A DNA stretch of 64,000 nucleotides, taken from Pseudomonas entomophila. GTDB taxonomy: Bacteria > Pseudomonadota > Gammaproteobacteria > Pseudomonadales > Pseudomonadaceae. A program made the translations under genes and the position numbers. The DNA lies in NCBI RefSeq assembly GCF_013523125.1, contig NZ_JAAMQJ010000003.1:124001-188000 (forward strand). Reading direction: 5' to 3'. The notes under the pieces are model-generated. The model ran no database searches, was not told the DNA's origin, and saw nothing but the letters and a program-made list of their open reading frames with translations. Positions within the stretch are counted from its first letter, which is position 1. The number at the start of each line of letters is the position of its first letter. Shown piece by piece: positions 49,996 through 57,000 of this stretch.

Positions 49996-49998
49996 CAC
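49983..49998 (+). promoter_or_regulatory. ColR-binding site upstream of the methyltransferase-wapQ operon
   Basis: CTGACGGTTTTTTCAC fits every fixed position of the ColR consensus I recall from P. putida, (T/C)(T/C)NA(C/G)NN(T/C)TTTTTCAC. It is 65 bp before the methyltransferase start. The same bases form the terminator of colS. Confidence 0.8.
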
Positions 49999-50062
49999 AT
50001 TGATGTGACCGGATGCTAACGTTCGCCTGCTTAAGGTGGCGCACCTTCTCCGGAGATGCGCG

Positions 50063-50743
50063 ATGCACGACCCCATCAAGCTTGAGTTTTCCGACAAATA
50101 CGATTGGGAACATGCCCAGACTTACCTGCGCAAGCACCAGGACAGCCTGGCCCGCAAGCTCTCGCACCAGCGTGACGAGCAACTGGCCAGACGTGCCTTG
50201 GCGTTGGCGGGCGATCCTGGCCTGGTGCTCGATGTCCCCAGTGGGGCCGGGCGTTTCTGGCCACTGCTGGCGGAGAAGCCCAGCCGGGTGATCATTGGGG
50301 CCGACTATTCGGCGGCCATGCTGGAAACCGCGTGTGCAGCACAGCCGCCCCAGGTGGTGGCGCGGGTGAAGCCGTTGCAGACCTCTGCTTTCGCCCTGGA
50401 CCTGCCGGACAATGCCGTCGACAGCATCTTTTGCATGCGGTTGTTTCACCATGTAGGTCAGGCTGCGCATCGGCGGGCCTTGTTGCAAGAATTCAAGCGC
50501 GTCAGTCGCGACAGCGTGATCCTTTCGCTGTGGGTGGATGGCAATTTCAAGGCCTGGCGGCGCAAGCGGCTCGAGGCACGCCGTCACACGGTGCGTCAGG
50601 ACGAACGCTACCAGAACCGCTACGTGCTGCCGGCCAAGGTGGTCGAGGCGGAGTTCGCCGCCGCCGGCTTCGCCATCCAGGAGCGTCTGGATTTCCTGCC
50701 GTTCTATGCGATGTGGCGCGTGTATCTATTGAGAAAGAGGTAG
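50063..50743 (+). CDS. SAM-dependent methyltransferase (colRS-linked, ORF222 type)
   Basis: A 226-residue class I methyltransferase. LVLDVPSGAGRFWPLL is motif I, VIIGADYSAAMLETA motif II, and LDLPDNAVDSIFCMRLFHHV motif IV-like. ATG 50063 with GGAG 8 bp upstream is chosen over a GTG at 50036. It corresponds to ORF222 next to colRS in P. putida. Substrate unknown; a lipid or LPS-linked role is inference from the neighbour wapQ. Confidence 0.88.
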   Translation: MHDPIKLEFSDKYDWEHAQTYLRKHQDSLARKLSHQRDEQLARRALALAGDPGLVLDVPSGAGRFWPLLAEKPSRVIIGADYSAAMLETACAAQPPQVVARVKPLQTSAFALDLPDNAVDSIFCMRLFHHVGQAAHRRALLQEFKRVSRDSVILSLWVDGNFKAWRRKRLEARRHTVRQDERYQNRYVLPAKVVEAEFAAAGFAIQERLDFLPFYAMWRVYLLRKR

Positions 50744-50748
50744 TGACG

Positions 50749-51447
50749 ATGGCAGTACCCCACAGGGCATCCCGACAGTTCGAGTTCTACTGGCAACAGC
50801 AGGGCGAATGGGTCGAGGAACCCAACCAGCGTCGTGGTGGCGAGAGCGGTGTGCAGCGCCTGCGCGACGAGCAGGGGCAGACGTTGTATGCCAAGCGCCA
50901 GATCGGTCATGTGTACCGTACCTTGCTGCACCCGTTCGGGCGCCCCACCGTGTTGCGCGAACGCGACGCCCTGCGCAGTTGCCAGAGCCTGGGCGTCCGG
51001 GTGCCGGACATCGTGTTCTGTGGCGTGGAGCGCGATCCCCAGCGGCAATGGCGGGCGCTGCTGGTGAGCAAGGCGCTCGACGGCTTCGTCGACCTCGACA
51101 CCTGGCATGCCCAGGATGCACGCCTGCACCATGGGCAAGCCGTGCACGACGCCATGCTGCAGGCGCTGGCGGTGAACCTGGCTCGTCTGCACCAGGGGCA
51201 CCGGCAACATGGGTGCCTGTATGGCAAGCATGTCTTCGTCCGCGTGACGGGCGAGGGTGCCCAGGCCACGGTCGAGGTGGCGTTGCTGGATCTGGAGAAG
51301 AGCCGTACACGCCTGAGCCGTCAACGTGCGGCGGGCAACGACCTGCGTCAGTTGAAACGCCATTCGTCACTCACTGAAGCAGAATGGCAAAAGCTGCTCT
51401 ACTTTTATCGAGAAGCGTTTGGCAGCGCTATCAAAGGGTTAGGGTAA
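50749..51447 (+). CDS. wapQ: LPS core kinase-like protein, WapQ/InaA
   Basis: A 232-residue protein of the Kdo/WaaP kinase-like group: YAKRQIGHVYRTLLHPFGRPTVLRERDALRSCQSLGV (partial: YAKRQ, RPTVLRERDALR), then LARLHQGHRQHGCLYGKHVFVR, the His-rich catalytic loop, and ALLDLEKSRTRL in place of the DFG-like metal loop. In P. fluorescens the wapQ homologue next to colRS is proposed to phosphorylate LPS heptose; inaA is the weak-acid-inducible version. AGAGG precedes ATG 50749, 5 bp after the methyltransferase. Confidence 0.9.
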   Translation: MAVPHRASRQFEFYWQQQGEWVEEPNQRRGGESGVQRLRDEQGQTLYAKRQIGHVYRTLLHPFGRPTVLRERDALRSCQSLGVRVPDIVFCGVERDPQRQWRALLVSKALDGFVDLDTWHAQDARLHHGQAVHDAMLQALAVNLARLHQGHRQHGCLYGKHVFVRVTGEGAQATVEVALLDLEKSRTRLSRQRAAGNDLRQLKRHSSLTEAEWQKLLYFYREAFGSAIKGLG

Positions 51448-51662
51448 TGAAACTAGAAATAGCACGAGCTTTGTTTCTGGTGGCCGCGCTGGTGGTCACC
51501 ACGGCAGCGGCTGCGGCCTGGCATGAACCCCGACCGCAGGTGCTGAGCACGCCGCAGTGCCTGACACCCCGTGAAGCCAAGGCACACGTCGCGGCCGAGC
51601 CGGATCAGGATCTGCTGCTGTTTCTGTTCGGCATGCGCCAGGGGCTACGCGCCGGAAACTAG
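51447..51662 (+). CDS. Small exported protein of unknown function, 71 residues
   Basis: The ATG shares its A with the wapQ TAA (TAATG), so it is translationally coupled to wapQ and part of the ColR-controlled operon. An N-terminal hydrophobic stretch (ALFLVAALVVTTAAAAA) is a signal peptide or anchor, followed by a short polar part with one Cys (TPQCLTPREAKAHV) and a second hydrophobic patch (LLLFLFGM). I do not recognise a family. Periplasmic location is inference. Confidence 0.72.
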   Translation: MKLEIARALFLVAALVVTTAAAAAWHEPRPQVLSTPQCLTPREAKAHVAAEPDQDLLLFLFGMRQGLRAGN

Positions 51663-51720
51663 CGTCGCGCCCCGGTAACCCGCATGGGGTCATGACCGGC
51701 CCCATGCTCGTCGCCAGGTG

Positions 51721-52818
51721 CTAGACCAGATGCAGGTGGTTGTCCCAAAAGCCCGAGGGCATCTGCAGGGGCTGGCCAATCGGTGCCGGTATGCGGCAAT
51801 CGTAGTAGCGGCATCGACCTTGCCCCGAGGTCACCACGAAACCGTCCTTTACCGCCCCGACCCCGGCACAGTCCGGCATCGGTGCATCCAGGCGTACCTG
51901 GCCATCGTCCAGGCCCCAGACGAACAACCGGTTGGCACGCGGTGCGGTCAGCGCCACCAGACGCAGTTCATCGTGGATGGCCACGCTGGCGGTGTACTGG
52001 GCCATTGATCGCAGCTGCGCCTCGGCCACCGGGAAGGGTTGGAAAGGCTGGCCTGGACGCTTGATCGCCAGCAGTTCGGCGGTCTCGTCGGCATCGCCCA
52101 TGAACTGCTGGCAGGCCACGATGGTGCCGTCGCCGCCGATCGCCAGGTGGCGAACGCTGTTCATGGACTGAGACAAGGTTTCCTTGCTGGTCAGGCTGCC
52201 GTCGCGTCGCATCAGCACCAGGCTGGGCTCCATCGCGTCGAGGTTCATCTCCACCCGGCTTTCCGCTTCGGTGCGAATGCCGCCATTGGCCACGACCAGC
52301 GTTTCGCCGTCCGGCATCCAGGACACCTCGTGGGGCCCGATGCCGTGGGTCGACAGCTCGCCGTCGTGGACCAGGCGCTCACCGTCGAACCGGTACACCC
52401 CCAATACGCCACGCCCGGGGTCGGTGGTGTCGTTCTCGGTGGTGTACAGCCACTCGCCGTCGCGGTGGATCACCGCGTGCCCGTAGAAATGCCGGTTCGG
52501 TCGGGACGTGAGGGTCTGCAGCAGGCGCCCGTCACGCACGTCGATCAGGTAGCTTTCGGTGCCGGGACGACGGGCGACGAACAGCGCGACCGGCAGCGTC
52601 GGATGGTCGATGATGGCATGGCAGCGTTGCCCCACTTCGGTGGCGAACACCTGACGGCCGTCGAGTCGGTAGGCGACGGCGTAGTGCTTGCCGTCGGCAT
52701 CGTCGCGTGCCGACAACAGGAGTTGCCCGGCGGTCTTGTCGCGGCGCAGCGTCCAGCCGCGCAGCGTCAGGACGTCGAGCAAGGTGCTACCGAATCGCTT
52801 GGCCTGGTCTCGCAACAT
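51721..52818 (-). CDS. DUF1513 beta-propeller-like protein, iron cluster
   Basis: A 365-residue protein with repeating beta motifs: YAVAYRLDGRQVFATEVGQRCHAI, YGHAVIHRDGEWLYTTENDT, GPHEVSWMPDGETLVVANGG, SVRHLAIGGDGTIVAC. These HxxxxxxDGxxL repeats are characteristic of DUF1513 proteins, which sit next to imelysins and a diheme DUF1111 protein. A Tat-type or lipoprotein signal found in some homologues is not evident here (MLRDQAKRFGSTLLDVL). Function unknown. Starts 2 bp after the second imelysin gene, last in the operon. Confidence 0.85.
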   Translation of the reverse strand: MLRDQAKRFGSTLLDVLTLRGWTLRRDKTAGQLLLSARDDADGKHYAVAYRLDGRQVFATEVGQRCHAIIDHPTLPVALFVARRPGTESYLIDVRDGRLLQTLTSRPNRHFYGHAVIHRDGEWLYTTENDTTDPGRGVLGVYRFDGERLVHDGELSTHGIGPHEVSWMPDGETLVVANGGIRTEAESRVEMNLDAMEPSLVLMRRDGSLTSKETLSQSMNSVRHLAIGGDGTIVACQQFMGDADETAELLAIKRPGQPFQPFPVAEAQLRSMAQYTASVAIHDELRLVALTAPRANRLFVWGLDDGQVRLDAPMPDCAGVGAVKDGFVVTSGQGRCRYYDCRIPAPIGQPLQMPSGFWDNHLHLV

Positions 52819-52820
52819 GA

Positions 52821-53885
52821 TCAGTCACCGTCGTTGGCATTGAAGCCCAGCTGGATGTTCAACGCCTTGGCCAGCTCGCCTTCGTGCAGGCGGTGGACGA
52901 CGTTGAGGCTGTCGTAGAGCTGCTCGAGCATCTGTTTGCCGGCGTCGTCGGCCAGCAGTTCGCCCAAGGTCTTCTGATTGTCGGCCAGCAGCGCGAGCGA
53001 GGTGGCGTAGGCATCGTCGATCTTGTCGGCCAGGGCCGCGTGTTCCTTGCCCAGCAAACCGCGCAGGCCCTTGTTGTCAACCCCCACCCACAGCGCTTGC
53101 GCGGCCTTGAGGCTGGCCTCGAGGCTCTTCATCGACGCGTGGCTGCGCCAGGCTTCGGCCTGCAGCGGCTGGACGAAGCCCTTGCTCTGGCGACCCATCG
53201 GCGCGCCGAGTTTCTTCTTCAGGGTGTCGAGGGCGGTGACCTGGGCGCGCAGCACGTCGGCGATCGCCTCGTGGGAGTCGGCATAGCGCTGGTTGGGGAA
53301 CGTGGTCATCTGCGAGAGCATGCCGTCGGTGCTGTTCCAGCCCTTGAGGATCTCTTCGGCCAGGGCCTTCTGGTGCTCGCCGATGGCGACCAGCAGTGGG
53401 CAGTAGCGCGCCTTCTGCTCGGCACTGGCGATGTCCGGCTTGCTGTCGAAGAGGATGTACTCGTAGGCCGACAGGCCGCGCACCACGACGCTGGATTTGC
53501 CCAGGGTCTGGGCGTCGACCGGCTTGTCGCCGTTGACCAGTTGCTCGACCTGGCGACCGACCAGGTTCTTCTTGTCCGGCCAGAACTGCACCTGCCAGGC
53601 GCGGTTGCCTTCGGCCAGCGGGCCGACCAGCAGTGGTTGCAGTTCGGCCCAGGCCTTCTGCGCGGCGAGGAAGTCGTTGCGCGCCGCCTCCAGGGTTTCC
53701 TTGCCTTCGCAGAAGGCCAGGGCGCTGGCGGCCAGTTGTCGGTCGGCTTCGACCCAGCGGCTGTAGGTCGGCAGGATCACCTGCTTGGCGATGGCCGCCG
53801 AGGTCACGGCTTGTGGGTCCTGCGGTGCGCAGGCGCCCAGGGCGAGTGCGGCGAGGCTGGTGAACAACAGTTTGGGTCGGAACAT
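52821..53885 (-). CDS. Imelysin-family lipoprotein, second copy
   Basis: A 354-residue protein with a lipoprotein signal (LFTSLAALALGACAPQD, Cys about residue 20) and one imelysin (peptidase M75-like) domain. The GxHxxE motif of imelysins reads LSAYEYILFD here, so the His is replaced by Ser while the Glu is kept; the icmP copy has YHAIEFLLWG. Imelysins are periplasmic or outer-membrane iron-regulated proteins whose peptidase activity is doubtful. AAGGA precedes ATG 53885. It follows the DUF1111 gene by 17 bp. Confidence 0.88.
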   Translation of the reverse strand: MFRPKLLFTSLAALALGACAPQDPQAVTSAAIAKQVILPTYSRWVEADRQLAASALAFCEGKETLEAARNDFLAAQKAWAELQPLLVGPLAEGNRAWQVQFWPDKKNLVGRQVEQLVNGDKPVDAQTLGKSSVVVRGLSAYEYILFDSKPDIASAEQKARYCPLLVAIGEHQKALAEEILKGWNSTDGMLSQMTTFPNQRYADSHEAIADVLRAQVTALDTLKKKLGAPMGRQSKGFVQPLQAEAWRSHASMKSLEASLKAAQALWVGVDNKGLRGLLGKEHAALADKIDDAYATSLALLADNQKTLGELLADDAGKQMLEQLYDSLNVVHRLHEGELAKALNIQLGFNANDGD

Positions 53886-53902
53886 GCCCGGGTCCTTTGC
53901 GC

Positions 53903-55330
53903 TTAGAGTGAATTCAGAAAGGCCAGCAGCGCAGCACGCTGCTCGGCGTCGAACGTCAGTACGTGACGACGGGCCGCATCCGCTTCGCCGCCGTGCCAGA
54001 GCACCGCTTCGAGCAGGTTGCGGGCACGCCCGTCGTGCAGCAATTGCGTGTGGCCACTGACCGCCTGGGTCAGGCCCACACCCCACAGCGGTGGCGTGCG
54101 CCAGTGCTGGCCGCTCGCCTCGAACTCGCTGCGGCCGTCCGCCAGCCCCGACCCCATGTCGTGCAACAGCAGGTCACTGTAGGGGTGGATGACCTGGTTG
54201 GCCAGTTCGGGTTCGACGCCCTCGGCCGCCGTGGTGAACGTGGGGGTGTGGCAGGCCTGGCAGCCGGCTTCGTGAAACAGGCGCTTGCCGGCCAGCACCT
54301 GGGGGGCGTCGACGTCGCGGCGCGCCGGGACGGCGAGGTTGCGTGTGTAGAAGGTCACCAGGCGCAGGATGTTGTCGCTGACCTCCTGCTCGCCGTCGGC
54401 GCCGTTGCCATTGGGGGCGCGCTGGCAATCCACCTGGGCCGGGGTGCAGTCGTCGTGGGGCAGCAGGGTCGTGGTCAACCCCATGTCGCCGGCGAAGGCG
54501 TGGGCGTTCTGCTGGTTGACGGTGGGCTGCCCGGCCTTCCAGCCGAAACGCCCCAGGACCGTCTCCTGCCGCGCCTGGTCCCAGACCCGGTTCGGGCGCC
54601 CGCGGATGCCATCGCCGTCGTGGTCGTCCGGGTCGGCATTGGCCAGGATCGCCGCCTCCGGGATTGCTTCGAGCAGGCCGAGCCCGATCATGGGCGGGGC
54701 GACCCGTGCCGACAGGCGCGTGTCCGGATGCATCGGGCCGTACCCCAGCTGGGTGATGCGCACGTGCGGCCGGCGCAGTTCGACCGTGTAGCCGTCCGCG
54801 AAGCTGACCGGCTCGGCGCTGTACTCGACCCGCACCTTGCCTTCCGGCGCGACACCGGGTACGGCCATGTCCTGCAGTTGGGTGCCGTAGGTAGGCTCGG
54901 GGACGACGCCCAGGCGCTCGATCTCCTGAAGGTAGGCCGGTTGGTCGGGGATCGACAGGCGCACCAGCATCGACACCGCATTGCGCGCGCCGGGCTCTGG
55001 GGGATGACCCCGGCCGTCGCGCACGTGGCAGTTCTGGCAGGCATTGGTGTTGAACAATGGGCCCAGGCCATCACGCGCCGTGGTGGTCGACGGGGCGATC
55101 ACCCAGGGACTGCGGAAGAAGCTGTTGCCGACGCTGAAGTCCAGCCGGCGTTCTGGGGTCAGGTTGGCCGATGGCAGCGAAAATGCCTGGCGGTCCTGTC
55201 GCTGCACGGTCGTGGTACCACCCGACAAGGCTTCGCCCGGCTCGGCCTGGGTGAGGCGCGATGCGTCATCACAGGCGGTCAGCGCACAGAGCAGCAGCAA
55301 GGGCGAGAGACGAAGCAGCGGCGAGGACAT
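53903..55330 (-). CDS. Diheme c-type cytochrome, DUF1111 (di-haem oxidoreductase-like)
   Basis: A 475-residue lipoprotein (LLLLCALTACDDAS, Cys about residue 20) with two haem c motifs: CQNCH near residue 95 and CQACH near residue 365. The first is followed by RDGRGHPP, typical of the family. An electron-transfer or ferrous/ferric role is inferred from association with imelysins. ATG 55330 has AGGA 7 bp upstream; TTG 55336 is an alternative. It precedes the second imelysin on the same transcript. Confidence 0.88.
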   Translation of the reverse strand: MSSPLLRLSPLLLLCALTACDDASRLTQAEPGEALSGGTTTVQRQDRQAFSLPSANLTPERRLDFSVGNSFFRSPWVIAPSTTTARDGLGPLFNTNACQNCHVRDGRGHPPEPGARNAVSMLVRLSIPDQPAYLQEIERLGVVPEPTYGTQLQDMAVPGVAPEGKVRVEYSAEPVSFADGYTVELRRPHVRITQLGYGPMHPDTRLSARVAPPMIGLGLLEAIPEAAILANADPDDHDGDGIRGRPNRVWDQARQETVLGRFGWKAGQPTVNQQNAHAFAGDMGLTTTLLPHDDCTPAQVDCQRAPNGNGADGEQEVSDNILRLVTFYTRNLAVPARRDVDAPQVLAGKRLFHEAGCQACHTPTFTTAAEGVEPELANQVIHPYSDLLLHDMGSGLADGRSEFEASGQHWRTPPLWGVGLTQAVSGHTQLLHDGRARNLLEAVLWHGGEADAARRHVLTFDAEQRAALLAFLNSL

Positions 55331-55459
55331 CGACAATCCTGGAGGGTGCGAGCGAAAAACAGGGGTGCAAGCTTAGCAGGCTGGCGAGGTATGAATAAGA
55401 GGGATTTGCGTTTGCCGGATGAAATCGACGTCAGTCCAGGTGCATGAAGCCGCGAGGGG

Positions 55460-55497
55460 ATCGGCCTGCGACGCCGCGAACGACGCCTCAGGCCGAT
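55460..55497 (-). other. Hairpin after icmP
   Basis: ATCGGCCTG / CAGGCCGAT stem enclosing an inner CGTCG / CGACG pairing, 6 bp beyond the icmP stop. There is no T-run, so it may partly terminate or protect the icmP mRNA rather than end it; the next gene of the cluster starts 173 bp after icmP. Confidence 0.5.
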
Positions 55498-55503
55498 GGT
55501 CGA

Positions 55504-56838
55504 TCAGAACGCGTGATCGGCCGTATCCGGGCTCAGGTTGGTGATGCCCAGCTTGCCCGCGGCCTGCTCGATGGTGCCGGTCTGCTTGACCAGCGCCGCG
55601 ATGGCGTCACGCACGATCTGGTTGCCCGCCGCGTTGTCCGGCGCGATCAGCTGGTCGTAGTGTTCACCCTTGAGCGCGTGGTCGACCATGACCTGGATCT
55701 TCGCCTCGGTGGCTGCCAGGTCGGCCTTGAGGGCCGTGTCGGTGGCCGGGTCGGCCTTGGCCACCAGCGACGACAGGCTCGGGCCGGTCAGTCGGGTGCC
55801 GTCGGCACGGGTGTACTCGCCCAGGTAGATGTTGCGGATGCCCTTAGCGTCGTAGAAGTGCGCGAAGTGGGTGTAGTCGCTGAAGCAGTCCTGCTCGTCT
55901 TCAGGCGAGTTGGCTTCCAGGGAGACCTTCATGCGCTCGCCGGCCAGCTCGCCCAGCGACAGGCTGCCCATGCCGAACAGCATCTTGCGCAAGCCATCGT
56001 TGACCGACTCGCCTTCCAGCGTGGCGCGGTAGTTGTCGGTGACGTTCGGCGCCCAGTTGGCGACCATTTCTTCCAGGTCGCTGACCAGCAGGTCGGTGAC
56101 CGCCTTCAGGTAGGCGCGGCGACGGTCGTTGTGGCCGCCCGTGGCGCCTTCGCCTTCCAGGTAGTCGGAAGCGGGACGGTTGCCGGCACCCGGACCGGTG
56201 CCGTTGAGGTCCTGGCCCCAGAGCAGGAATTCGATGGCGTGGTAACCCGTGGCGACGTTGGCTTCCGAGCCGGCCAGTTCGTTGAGACCGGCGAGCTTCT
56301 CGGGGGTGATGTCCTTGACGTCGACTTTCTCTTCGCCCACCTGGATCTCGGTGTTGGCGATGATGTTGGCGCTGGCGGCCGGGTTGCCCAGGGCGTGTTC
56401 GTAGCTGCTGTCGACGTAGTCGATCAGGCCTTCGTCCAGCGGCCAGGCGTTCACCTGGCCTTCCCAGTCGTCGATGATGGTGTTGCCGAAGCGGAAGGCT
56501 TCGGTTTGCAGGTAAGGAATGCGTGCGGCGATCCAGGCGTCCCGGGCGGCTTTCAGGGTCTGGTCGTCCGGCTTGGCCAGGAACGCGTCGACCGCGCTCT
56601 GCAGGGCTTTGGCGGTGCTCAGCGAGTCGCCATAGATGACGTAGGCCATTTCGGCGTAGTGCTTGACCACGGCCTTGCCGGCCGTTTCATCGACGGCGCC
56701 CGGGGCCACGGCCGGGGTGCTGGCGGCAACAGGTGCCTGAGCGTTCGGCGCGGCAGTCTTGTCATCCTTCTCACCGCACCCGGCGAGGGCGATGGCGAGG
56801 GCCAACAGGCTGGCGGAGGCCAGGGGCATACGGATCAT
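55504..56838 (-). CDS. icmP: Imelysin IcmP, iron-regulated
   Basis: A 444-residue lipoprotein (LLALAIALAGCGEKDD, Cys about residue 19), the length of P. aeruginosa IcmP (PA4370 as I recall). The imelysin motif is YHAIEFLLWGQDLNG. An Ala-Pro-rich linker follows the acylated Cys. Described as an insulin-cleaving metalloproteinase of the outer membrane in P. aeruginosa and as Fur-regulated; its role is now thought to be iron uptake. ATG 56838 has AGGA upstream. First gene of the cluster, with its own promoter and Fur-like site. Confidence 0.92.
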   Translation of the reverse strand: MIRMPLASASLLALAIALAGCGEKDDKTAAPNAQAPVAASTPAVAPGAVDETAGKAVVKHYAEMAYVIYGDSLSTAKALQSAVDAFLAKPDDQTLKAARDAWIAARIPYLQTEAFRFGNTIIDDWEGQVNAWPLDEGLIDYVDSSYEHALGNPAASANIIANTEIQVGEEKVDVKDITPEKLAGLNELAGSEANVATGYHAIEFLLWGQDLNGTGPGAGNRPASDYLEGEGATGGHNDRRRAYLKAVTDLLVSDLEEMVANWAPNVTDNYRATLEGESVNDGLRKMLFGMGSLSLGELAGERMKVSLEANSPEDEQDCFSDYTHFAHFYDAKGIRNIYLGEYTRADGTRLTGPSLSSLVAKADPATDTALKADLAATEAKIQVMVDHALKGEHYDQLIAPDNAAGNQIVRDAIAALVKQTGTIEQAAGKLGITNLSPDTADHAF

Positions 56839-56898
56839 GGTCGGTGTTTCCTGCGTCAAGGGAGTGGGACTGGGTGCCGGTGGCACGCGAAACCGGTA

Positions 56899-56928
56899 CA
56901 TAATGCGAAAGATTTGCATTTTGTGTAA
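56899..56928 (-). promoter_or_regulatory. Fur-box-like operator over the icmP promoter
   Basis: On the minus strand TTTACA (56928-56923), an 18-bp spacer, and CATTAT (56904-56899) make a sigma70-type promoter. The spacer holds AATGC-N9-GCATT (56902-56920). The 19-mer 56899-56917 matches the Fur consensus at 12 of 19 positions by my count, and a second overlapping register at 11. Iron repression of icmP is known in P. aeruginosa; binding here is inference. Confidence 0.62.
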
Positions 56929-57000
56929 AGGGGTTGGCGTAAATCTCGAAGACCGGTGTCGTTACCAGGCGCGTCATCGGCGCAGGCTCGACGCCCTGCG

